NCBI GenBank assembly: GCA_900542285.1
Contig: UQNF01000002.1
Location: 1-64,000, forward strand
Origin: an uncultured Clostridium sp.
GTDB taxonomy: Bacteria; Bacillota; Clostridia; Christensenellales; CAG-138
Direction of reading: 5' to 3'
Length of the DNA: 64,000 bases
Numbering within the stretch: the stretch's first letter is position 1; each line of letters starts with the position of its first letter. A model generated the notes under the pieces. That model saw only the letters and a program-made list of their open reading frames with translations. It was not told where the DNA came from and searched no databases. The translations under genes and the position numbers were made by a program. Shown here piece by piece: positions 24,741-32,489 of the stretch.

Positions 24741-27350
24741 TTAACCGAAGAAGTTAAACTCGTCCGGAGCAAAGGCGATGTCGATCCTGAACTCCTCACG
24801 CTGCGGCTTGTGAAAACCGGACTCATCTGCAATGACAAGATAGTAGCTGTCCTGCTTACTGAATTTCATGCTTTTCAGGTTAAAGCTGCAGCGGAAGGTG
24901 CGATCCTGTCCGTTATCGCTTGTTTTGTCTGCAATGATACGAGCTGTATCACTGATATGCTTGCCGCCGGCATCGGTAAAGTACAGTTGGTAATTGCAAA
25001 CAGAACGATTATCTCCAACAGCTTCTTTCTGGTAGAAATTCAATGAGAAAATCATGTTGCTTATCTTTCGTGTAGCAGACAGCAAGCTGATGGAAACAGG
25101 CTTTGTATCATACTTTTCACGGTTGCGCTGATAGGTCATACTTGCGTTGCGCAGGAACTGATAGTCAATCACAGGGACGACCATTTCCTGCAGACTGATA
25201 CCGCCATGCACATAGTTCAGACCTCCGCCGCTCGTTTTGATGCGAACATTTTCCCTCGGTGCAAAAGCATCAAATCCGGATTGCTCGTCAACAAATTTTA
25301 CCGGCATAAGGTAGTCCGGCTTTGCGCCTTTCTGCATGATTGCATAGCGACGTCCATACTCCACACACTGCTGATTGAAGCCGGCCTTATCGACCTTATC
25401 GTCCTCGGTCAGCGGGCTGTAGGTGTACAGGAAACCGTGGTCAGCCGTGATAAAGATTCTGGTTCCGCCGAACTCGTTGCAGATAATGCGGACGATATTT
25501 TTTATTTCGGCAATCGCATCAGCACAGGCCGGGAACACCAGATTGTCAGCCGTATGGCTGGCTTCATCTATTTTGTCGTGGTAAATGTACACGACATCCA
25601 TGCCCTTGACCAACGCCTGTCGGTCGGCACGTTTCATCTTGATAATATTCTTGTACTGCAATGCCACGCTTGCGCCATGGGCGTTTTTCAGTACCTTATC
25701 ACGGTTCTGCATTTCAGTAGAAGCGCCGTCTGCAAGGACGGAAACACCGCCGGTCGTCTTTGGCACCACATTCAATTCCCTGTGCGGAAGCAATGCAGCC
25801 ATACCGAATTTAGTGATCGTCGGGAAAATGCCCTGGACGCTTTCCAATGTGACCCTGCCCTGGGTCTCACGGCGCAGCTGCTCCGTCAGGGATGCCGCAA
25901 CCTCGTAGCGCAGAGCATCGGAAACGATGACATACACCTTGTTTTCGCTGGATGCCACCTTACTGCGGTAGAACGACTCCTGCTGACCAACCTCCAAAAT
26001 GCGTCCATACTTAGCAAGTTCATCGGCACAAACATCCGACCAGTTGCTGCTCAGCTGCGTCAGGAACCGGCCGTTATACAGCCCTTCCACCTTTTCAACA
26101 ACATGCTTGAACAGATCGTCAAGCACTTCATTGGAGACGGTCAGGCTGTTATCAAAGCACAAATGGAACTGTCGATAATAGGTATCCATCTTGAAGTAGT
26201 CAGTTGTGTAGGCTTTCCAAATCTGACGTGCCTGCGCAAGGTGGAATCCGGATGCGTGTTCCTGTAAGAATGCCTGCATATTGGCCACCTGCAGGAGACC
26301 TTCATAATAGCAGGACACCGGAGCGTACCATGCCATGGTTCGACGCTTTTCTACAACAGAGCTGATGGTATCCACATTGATGATGTAATCGCTGATCTCT
26401 TTCATCAAAATTTTTAGGATACATTCGTTGATGCAAGGGAAACACTCGGTATCGACCAAATCTTCCGCATTCAGCTTCATAAACCTTGCGCTCAGCCTTG
26501 CTTCATCCTCTACGAAACGGGCAATATGGTAAAGCCCGTCAGGATCGGCCTGAAGCCACTCTGAAACCATATCATAGCAATATGACTGATGGGGAGCGGA
26601 AATAAAGCTGTCCAATCCTGCCAGATATTCCGGGCGCATGGTTCTGGTAGCGGCGGTCAGCAGAATATGGGCGGCAAGGCGCCCCAGATCCATGTCATCC
26701 CCTTCAGAATAGCCGGTAGCCTGGGCAACCATCACCCAAAACGGATTCTGAGCGCCATACTTCACCAAATCCTGATAAATGGTATTGGCGTCCATATCCG
26801 GAGACTGCGAAAGCACTGTACGGATAATGCCGGAAGGCTGTGCTTCCTTTATGCCGCATATAGAAGCCATGACCGCCATATGCAGCTGTGAAGCCGTGGC
26901 AATATTCTTTGCCATTGCGGCAACGTTTTTGCGGCGCTCGATATTGTTGAAGAACTTTTGATACCCCTTCACCACCCGGCGCACAGTGGCATTGTTCGGC
27001 AAGCCCATCTCGTCCATCCGGATGGAGTTGAGATCCGCGCGAAATTCCTCGCTGTAAAGCTCGATGTTGATAAGCCAGTTGTCATCCGGCTTTTCATAGC
27101 GCAGCGGACAATACACAAGATAATTGCTCGTTGTATCGTCCACGGCAAGAAGCTTTTTAGCTTCAAAGTTATTGCATCCGGTCAGCACAAGCACCTTGGC
27201 ATTATCCGGAGCCAGCTCTTCGACCTTATCTTCAAATTCTCTGTCCTCGTCATACCAGAAGATGATACGGCGCTTATAGAACTCAGGCAGAGGAGCTGCA
27301 AAGCGCTTGTTCAGATCATGTACTATTTTTTGCAAGTCAATACTAGCCAT
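24741..27350 (-). CDS. pglZ: BREX type 1 alkaline-phosphatase-superfamily protein PglZ
   Basis: A full-length, uninterrupted 869-residue BREX-1 PglZ (type A). The alkaline-phosphatase-like core has metal-site motifs VSDALRYEVA, then HDKIDEASH and ITADHGFLYTY in the C-terminal half. The N-terminal part opens with the family pattern RIIFWYDEDREFED. PglZ proteins bind metal and have phosphodiesterase-like activity; in BREX they are needed for both phage exclusion and methylation. AAGGAGGAGG precedes the ATG. It follows a broken pglX by 12 bp and is the only large intact gene of this locus. GC content is lower than in the core genes. Confidence 0.92.
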   Translation of the reverse strand: MASIDLQKIVHDLNKRFAAPLPEFYKRRIIFWYDEDREFEDKVEELAPDNAKVLVLTGCNNFEAKKLLAVDDTTSNYLVYCPLRYEKPDDNWLINIELYSEEFRADLNSIRMDEMGLPNNATVRRVVKGYQKFFNNIERRKNVAAMAKNIATASQLHMAVMASICGIKEAQPSGIIRTVLSQSPDMDANTIYQDLVKYGAQNPFWVMVAQATGYSEGDDMDLGRLAAHILLTAATRTMRPEYLAGLDSFISAPHQSYCYDMVSEWLQADPDGLYHIARFVEDEARLSARFMKLNAEDLVDTECFPCINECILKILMKEISDYIINVDTISSVVEKRRTMAWYAPVSCYYEGLLQVANMQAFLQEHASGFHLAQARQIWKAYTTDYFKMDTYYRQFHLCFDNSLTVSNEVLDDLFKHVVEKVEGLYNGRFLTQLSSNWSDVCADELAKYGRILEVGQQESFYRSKVASSENKVYVIVSDALRYEVAASLTEQLRRETQGRVTLESVQGIFPTITKFGMAALLPHRELNVVPKTTGGVSVLADGASTEMQNRDKVLKNAHGASVALQYKNIIKMKRADRQALVKGMDVVYIYHDKIDEASHTADNLVFPACADAIAEIKNIVRIICNEFGGTRIFITADHGFLYTYSPLTEDDKVDKAGFNQQCVEYGRRYAIMQKGAKPDYLMPVKFVDEQSGFDAFAPRENVRIKTSGGGLNYVHGGISLQEMVVPVIDYQFLRNASMTYQRNREKYDTKPVSISLLSATRKISNMIFSLNFYQKEAVGDNRSVCNYQLYFTDAGGKHISDTARIIADKTSDNGQDRTFRCSFNLKSMKFSKQDSYYLVIADESGFHKPQREEFRIDIAFAPDEFNFFG

Positions 27351-27362
27351 ACGGCCTCCTCC

Positions 27363-28503
27363 TTATTTTATCTTCGCCAGGACATCCTTGAAGATCTCGT
27401 AATTATTCTTCACGCCGTCATCAAGGTCGATAGCAATGTACCGGTCCGCCAGATGATGAATCTTTTCTTCATAGCCATGGATTTCCGCAGCCTGCTCCTG
27501 CAGGGTCTTGAGACGCTTGCTCAGCTTCACACGCTCACCGGTGGACGCAGAAGCAATACGCTGCTCCAGATCCGCAATGGCGGTGCGATAACGTGCCTGC
27601 TGTTCATGCACATAGTCGGTGCGCATTCTGGCAATGGTATCCGGCTGATAACGGTGCATATAGACCAGCGCTCTGAATCCGCCTTTCTTACCGGAGTCAA
27701 ACAGCCAGTAAATCGGGCGCTTTTGATAAATTTTGCAATGGTCATTGAAGAAGTCGTTCATGAAATAGCTGCGAATGACATCCTTGGGCTGACCTTTGCC
27801 GCCCAGAGCATCGGCAATGAATTTCAGGTTTTCGTCCAGTGTGTCTGCACCGTAGACTGTTTCCACAAACTTCACAAAGCGGCCAACAATATCGTCCTCA
27901 AAATATTCATCGTCGCATATCGGAATGATATTGTCCTTGTCTGCCGGGAAGGTCTTATATTTGTTAGCATCCCACACTCCGCCGGCATATGCAAGGCCGG
28001 CTTCATCCAAAGAGTAACGGCCAAACATACAGCCCACAGCATAGGAAATGAAGGAACGAATATCCCGGCCAAGGTCAGCTTTGCGGACGGTTACATCCTT
28101 GTCATCAACCTCCGGTGTCAACTCGTCCTGCAATCCGTAGATGTCGATGAAAATGCGGTTCAGTTCTTCCTCGTTGGCTTTGAGGCACTGAAAACGTTCC
28201 TCACAGACCATTTCCCAGTTTTTAAATGCTTGAGAGATCTTAAAACTCCACTTATTCATGTCCGTACCGTACCCGGCACCAGTTTTAATTCAATCAGCGG
28301 ATGGCACTGGAAATCCCATGAGGTTTCAAAGGAATCCCAATCAAGTTTCGATACATTAAGGTTTGCATCTACAATGTTAAGTACTCTTAAATCATCCTGA
28401 TGCGGTATGGGAATATTCAGAACATCTTCTGGCGACACTCCAAGAGTTGGACTGAGCATTTCCGAGATATAGTTGCTTGGTTTGGAGTTTAGTACAGCTA
28501 AGA
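27363..28503 (-). pseudogene. pglX: 5'-deleted, frameshifted BREX adenine methyltransferase (pglX 3' part)
   Basis: Only the C-terminal third of PglX remains. The upstream piece (about 28256-28503) reads VLNSKPSNYISEMLSPTLG, then DWDSFETSWDF and HPLI in family order. The downstream piece (27363-28259, 298 codons) carries ANEEELNRIFIDIYGLQDEL and SYAVGCMFGRYSL. The two pieces are in different frames, joined at an ATGA overlap. A 5-bp duplication (CCGTACCGTA at 28262-28271) sits at the join; removing one copy gives one continuous frame. The SAM-binding and NPPY catalytic domain is absent, so it cannot methylate DNA. Confidence 0.88.
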
Positions 28504-28577
28504 CCTTTTCCTTCAAGGAACTCCGGCTCCTGAATATGGATGCGCAGCCCGTCCAAACGCTCTTGTATGTCAGCCAT
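28491..28577 (-). pseudogene. brxB: 5' remnant of brxB fused to pglX by deletion
   Basis: Twelve bases after brxA, behind an intact AAAGGAGG, an ATG opens a frame MADIQERLDGLRIHIQ then EPEFLEGKGL. This is the start of BrxB (DUF1788). After about 26 codons the sequence switches to pglX, out of frame, and the BrxB frame stops at 28392. The switch point is within about 28491-28505. The rest of brxB, all of brxC and most of pglX are missing, consistent with a single internal deletion. Confidence 0.8.
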
Positions 28578-28589
28578 ATTGTGCCTCCT

Positions 28590-29195
28590 TTAAGAAAAAT
28601 AGTTGAACGCCGGAAGAATAACATCATCATTATTGCTTCTGATAGCGTTTTCCAGAATGGGATTAAGCCAAACCGGATTTAAGTGGTCTGCACGAATGTC
28701 ATCAAGATACTCCGTCTCAACCAAAACTCGAGTGATTATTTGTTTCAGCTTTGTAATCGTAGTATCGCTCCAACCGGCAACAGCATCGTTCTGTTCCTGC
28801 AAACGCAGAAAGAATGAATTCAAGTCTATCTTACCAAACGAGGAATCCCTTAAGCGGTACTTCTCTCCGATTACTGTCAGCATAAATTCCCAGACCAGGC
28901 GGCTTTGCTTCATAAGGGCATAAAGGCAAATCTGCTTTGCGACATCCGTAGGCTGTGATGCAATCGCAGAAATCAGCGTTTCATCTCCCATCCCTTTTAG
29001 CCTTTTTACACAGGCTTTTGCCATCTTCCTGATCGACTTTTCCGTCGGATACTGAAACAGGTTGTCGGCGCAAATCCGATCAACGATTTCTGATTCAGCC
29101 AGGCCTTCGACCATCAGTTTTGCAGTTGTTCTCATCTCATAAAACAGGAACGGCTCTCTTGTAAGTGAGGCTATATAAGGAAACGAACTGTCCAT
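28590..29195 (-). CDS. brxA: BREX protein BrxA (DUF1819)
   Basis: A 201-residue BrxA, apparently complete. The family pattern of an N-terminal LTREPFLFYEMRTTAKL, central helices with AKQICLYALMKQSRLVWEFM, and a C-terminal winged-helix-like half is clear. BrxA is a small DNA-binding protein of BREX. It follows an XRE gene by 12 bp, has AAGGAGG upstream and is followed at once by the brxB remnant. It may still be translated although the rest of the system is lost. Confidence 0.87.
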   Translation of the reverse strand: MDSSFPYIASLTREPFLFYEMRTTAKLMVEGLAESEIVDRICADNLFQYPTEKSIRKMAKACVKRLKGMGDETLISAIASQPTDVAKQICLYALMKQSRLVWEFMLTVIGEKYRLRDSSFGKIDLNSFFLRLQEQNDAVAGWSDTTITKLKQIITRVLVETEYLDDIRADHLNPVWLNPILENAIRSNNDDVILPAFNYFS

Positions 29196-29207
29196 TCCTA
29201 TTCCTCC

Positions 29208-29426
29208 TTAACCGAGTACCCTTGTTTCCGGGAGGATGTCCATAATATCATCAACGCTGCAGCCAAGCGCTCTGCAAATACGGATAATTACTTCCATTGA
29301 GACGGTTTCATTTCTGGAAAGTTTCGCAAGAGTATTCGCACTTATGCCCACCTCTTTGGCAAACTCCGTCTTTTTCATTCCTTTATCAATAAGCATCTTG
29401 AATAATTTGTTATAGCTTACATCCAT
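29208..29426 (-). CDS. Small Cro/C1-type regulator at the head of the BREX operon
   Basis: A 72-residue single-domain helix-turn-helix protein with the pattern MKKTEFAKEVGISANTLAKL and the YdaS/HTH_26-like C-terminal CSVDDIMDI. Such genes often open defence operons and repress them. The start has GTAGGAGG upstream and an extended -10 promoter lies 68 bp before the ATG. Confidence 0.85.
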   Translation of the reverse strand: MDVSYNKLFKMLIDKGMKKTEFAKEVGISANTLAKLSRNETVSMEVIIRICRALGCSVDDIMDILPETRVLG

Positions 29427-29493
29427 GCCATATACCTCCTACAAACAGCCTTGTTGTTTCCGCACAATAGCGCAATTACGCATTCTAAAATAC

Positions 29494-29502
29494 ATTATAG
29501 CA
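29494..29502 (-). promoter_or_regulatory. Extended -10 promoter of the BREX-remnant operon
   Basis: On the minus strand TGC-TATAAT (29494-29502) is an extended -10. The -35 at the ideal distance, TTTATT, is weak, which suits a regulated promoter. Confidence 0.55.
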
Positions 29503-29634
29503 TATCCGCCCTCATAAATAAACACAAATATTGGCGTTCTCCAATATTTTTACTTGTTTTTCAAGTTTTGTTCTCCAAATATGAAACTGAAACACACAGT
29601 CGATGAGCCATGCACCAGTTGACGGAACGAATAA

Positions 29635-29898
29635 ATGATTTGCGAGATTCCACAAATTGACAAGGAGGCTCTTTCGCAGATAGTTAATTCCTTCCGGAAG
29701 AATTGGGATTCCATCATAGAGCGTCTGAACGGAGTCCATTTCGGAAGCTGCACCGAGCCGCTTATCAGTCATATTCTCTCCGAAAGGCTTTCAAGGAATC
29801 CCCTTGCGTGGAGCAGGGGAGGCCTCGGCAAGCCGGCTATGCTCCGCATATTCACCGAGAACGGCGGCAAGGCTGCTGCCGAACATATCCGGGTTTGA
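29635..29898 (+). pseudogene. C-terminal fragment of an ISLre2/UPF0236-type transposase
   Basis: An 87-codon frame includes GSCTEPLISHILSERLS, then NPLAWSRGGLGK and MLRIFTENGG. This order (a Cys/Glu-His block, RLSxxPxxWS, then LRxxxxNGG) is the conserved C-terminal signature of UPF0236 (ISLre2) transposases. The N-terminal 350 or so residues and any terminal repeats are absent. It marks past IS activity beside the BREX remnant. Confidence 0.75.
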
Positions 29899-30098
29899 AT
29901 GGAAAAGCTGGAACGAGCAAAGGACAACAACGCCCTTAGAAACGGGCTTGAGATATATAACAAATACGCCGAAAAGCTATGTACGCTTTCGGCGATCCCT
30001 TGCTTTAACTTTCACCAACACGATCAGCGTTGGGCGTCATCAATATTCCATTATTAAGATTTCTGATTTACGGGAATAACGGAGTGATTGCGGGAAAG
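29899..30098. other. Non-coding gap between transposase remnant and fic
   Basis: About 200 bp with no complete gene. Short frames continue past the transposase remnant but have no start signals. Confidence 0.4.
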
Positions 30099-31145
30099 CT
30101 AATTGAGCCTGAAATAGCATGTGTTCTTGCCATTGCCCTCTCGCTTCAGTTCGCCCGAGTCCACAAGCTTTCTGAGTGCGCCCTCGATTGAGCTGTCGCT
30201 GAGCGTGGGACACAGCTCTCTAATATCCTGTTTATTGAATCGGCCGATCTTTTTCAGGGTCGCCCTCCTCACCATTTCATGCGCAGGAAGTTTTGCTTCG
30301 ATGAGTTCAAACCTTTCTTCAAAATCCTTATATGCTGCAAGGATTGTTCCGAGAAGATAGTTGATGAATGGTGTTGCATCCTCTTCAACGTCGTGCCAAC
30401 CCGTCTGCGCCTTGGCAAGCGCATCATAGTACAGGTCTTTAGTCTGGGCAATCTTGGCTTCAAGCGATATGTACCTGCCCACATAGAAGCCATTTCTATA
30501 TAGAAGCAGGGTGGTTAAGAGCCTGCTCATTCTGCCGTTCCCATCGTTAAACGGATGAATGCACAGAAAATCATGGATGAATACCGGAATTGCAATCAGC
30601 GGTTCAACCTCCATGTTGCCTATCACCCGATTGTATTCCTCGCAAATCCTGTCGAGCGCCTCCGGAGTCTCATATGGTGCAAGCGGAGTAAACAGGGTTT
30701 CCATCCTGCCGCCCGGATAGGCAGCGCTGATATAGTTCTGCACCGATTTGGTTCTTCCTGCCATTGGGTTGTTGGTGTGGCTGTACATAATCTTATGCAG
30801 CTGAAGGATATAGTTCTGCGTAATCGGAATAACATCAAAGCTTTCATGGATGATGGATAGCGCCTCCCGGTAGCCGGCTATCTCCTGCTCATTGCGATCC
30901 CTGGGCGTTGTCTTTTCATTAATGATCTGTCGGAGGCGTGAACTCGTGGTGACGATTCCCTCGATGGCATTTGATGTTTCGGTGCTCTGTATCATTGCAA
31001 TATCAACAAGCTTGTCGAGTTTTTCGGGGCGCTGATTCAAATAGAGCTCCTGCTTGCCTGCGTACCTGTAAATGGCCGCAATCAGTCCAAGGGTATCCGA
31101 TCCCCACTTTTGATCCTTTATGGAAGAGTAATTAAAGATTCTCAT
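30099..31145 (-). CDS. Fic-domain protein (class II, self-inhibited AMP/NMP-transferase)
   Basis: A 348-residue Fic protein. The N-terminal helical domain carries the inhibitory motif S/TxxxEG in SNAIEG, which marks class II Fic enzymes restrained in cis. The catalytic loop HPFNDGNGR is complete, and a C-terminal winged-helix domain follows (IRELCPTLSDSSIEGALRKL). It should transfer AMP or another nucleotide moiety to a protein hydroxyl. The ATG at 31145 follows GGAGGC; a longer frame to 31376 would cross the promoter. Its position in an accessory island next to BREX remnants suggests a mobile or defence-linked role, but this is inference. Confidence 0.88.
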   Translation of the reverse strand: MRIFNYSSIKDQKWGSDTLGLIAAIYRYAGKQELYLNQRPEKLDKLVDIAMIQSTETSNAIEGIVTTSSRLRQIINEKTTPRDRNEQEIAGYREALSIIHESFDVIPITQNYILQLHKIMYSHTNNPMAGRTKSVQNYISAAYPGGRMETLFTPLAPYETPEALDRICEEYNRVIGNMEVEPLIAIPVFIHDFLCIHPFNDGNGRMSRLLTTLLLYRNGFYVGRYISLEAKIAQTKDLYYDALAKAQTGWHDVEEDATPFINYLLGTILAAYKDFEERFELIEAKLPAHEMVRRATLKKIGRFNKQDIRELCPTLSDSSIEGALRKLVDSGELKREGNGKNTCYFRLN

Positions 31146-31173
31146 ATCCTTGCCTCCGATGTTATTACCTTTA

Positions 31174-31202
31174 ATATTAGCATAAAACAATGCATTTTTC
31201 AA
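31174..31202 (-). promoter_or_regulatory. Promoter of the fic gene
   Basis: On the minus strand TTGAAA (31197-31202) and TAATAT (31174-31179) are 17 bp apart, 29 bp before the start codon. Confidence 0.6.
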
Positions 31203-31272
31203 GCATTTGCAGATTATTCCCTTATTATCATGCTCAAAATACGGTATTAGATTCATATTCAGCTTTGAAGGC

Positions 31273-31301
31273 TTGACAGCAGGCGCATTATTTTGTAACA
31301 T
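31273..31301 (+). promoter_or_regulatory. Promoter of sbcDC
   Basis: A consensus TTGACA at 31273-31278 is 17 bp from TAACAT at 31296-31301. Confidence 0.55.
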
Positions 31302-31361
31302 TCTATTTACGGAGTTTACATCTGAGTACAGTAAAAAGAATAAAGGATGGGGGGCGAAAAA

Positions 31362-32489
31362 TTGAAGCTGATTCATCTGTCGGATTTACACATTGGAAAG
31401 CGTGTCAATGGTTTTTCTATGCTTGACGACCAGAAGCGCATATTGGAGCAGATCATTGGAATAGTCGATGCGGAGCAGCCGGATGCGGTGATAATTGCAG
31501 GCGATGTCTATGATAAATCAGTACCGTCTACGGATGCCGTACAGGTTTTTGACGATTTTCTATACTGCTTATCGCGGCGCAAAATTCATGTATTTGTCAT
31601 AAGCGGCAACCACGATTCACCGGAGCGCATTGCCTTTGGTTCCCGGATAATGGATGCCGGCGGCATTCATATGTCGCAGGTATACGGAGGGAAGCTGAAT
31701 CCTACCGTCCTTTATGACGAATGGGGAGCTGTGGATGTGTATATGCTGCCATTTATCAAGCCTGCTCATGTCAGAAGCTTCCGCCAAGATGCGGAGATAA
31801 CATCCTATACGGATGCCGTCCGCACTGCGCTGGAAGGCTTGCCCTTATGCAGCGAGAATCGCAATGTTCTTATCACACATCAGTTCATAACAAATGCGGA
31901 AAGATCCGAATCGGAGGAGGTATCCGTCGGCGGCGCGGATAATGTGGACGCCGATGTTTTCGATGGCTTCGACTATGTGGCACTGGGTCACATTCATAAG
32001 CCGCAGTTCATCGGCCGCGAAACCATACGCTACTGCGGCACGCCGCTGAAATATTCCCTGTCCGAGGCGGATCATAACAAGACCGTCACCATAGTGGAGA
32101 TGACAGAAAAGGGTCATATCAACATCCGTGAGCTGCCGCTGCTGGCGCCGCGCGAAATTAAGAAGCTAAAGGGGACATTCGAAGAATTGACCCGAATTAG
32201 GGAGCTGATGGGCGATGATTATTACTACATCACCCTCACCGATGAAGATGATATTCCAAACGCCCTGACTCGGCTTAGGGATTTTTATCCGAATTTGATG
32301 AAGCTGGATTATGATAACAAGCGTACTCGAACGGACCGACAGGTGGGTATTGCGGATGATGTTGACAGCAAGACGCCAATAAAGCTGTTTGAGGAGCTGT
32401 ACGAGCTTCAGAACAATCAGCCCATGAGCGAAGAGCAGCGAAGCTATGTCAACACACTTATCGAAAAGATTTGGGAGGGCAGCCTATGA
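31362..32489 (+). CDS. sbcD: Exonuclease subunit SbcD (Mre11-type)
   Basis: A 375-residue Mre11-family nuclease. The phosphoesterase motifs are in order: LSDLHIGK, AGDVYD, SGNHDSPER, then THQF and GHIHKPQ. Together they hold two metal ions. It works with SbcC to cut hairpins and blocked DNA ends. The TTG at 31362 gives the family N-terminus (KLIHLSDLH) and has a G-rich Shine-Dalgarno 7 bases upstream; the ATG at 31347 would sit inside that site. Its stop overlaps the sbcC start (ATGA). Confidence 0.93.
   Translation: MKLIHLSDLHIGKRVNGFSMLDDQKRILEQIIGIVDAEQPDAVIIAGDVYDKSVPSTDAVQVFDDFLYCLSRRKIHVFVISGNHDSPERIAFGSRIMDAGGIHMSQVYGGKLNPTVLYDEWGAVDVYMLPFIKPAHVRSFRQDAEITSYTDAVRTALEGLPLCSENRNVLITHQFITNAERSESEEVSVGGADNVDADVFDGFDYVALGHIHKPQFIGRETIRYCGTPLKYSLSEADHNKTVTIVEMTEKGHINIRELPLLAPREIKKLKGTFEELTRIRELMGDDYYYITLTDEDDIPNALTRLRDFYPNLMKLDYDNKRTRTDRQVGIADDVDSKTPIKLFEELYELQNNQPMSEEQRSYVNTLIEKIWEGSL

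Noticed and set aside
26958..28400. A 480-codon plus-strand frame opposite pglZ and pglX
   Set aside because: It is antisense to conserved BREX sequence, without a start signal or any recognisable domain.
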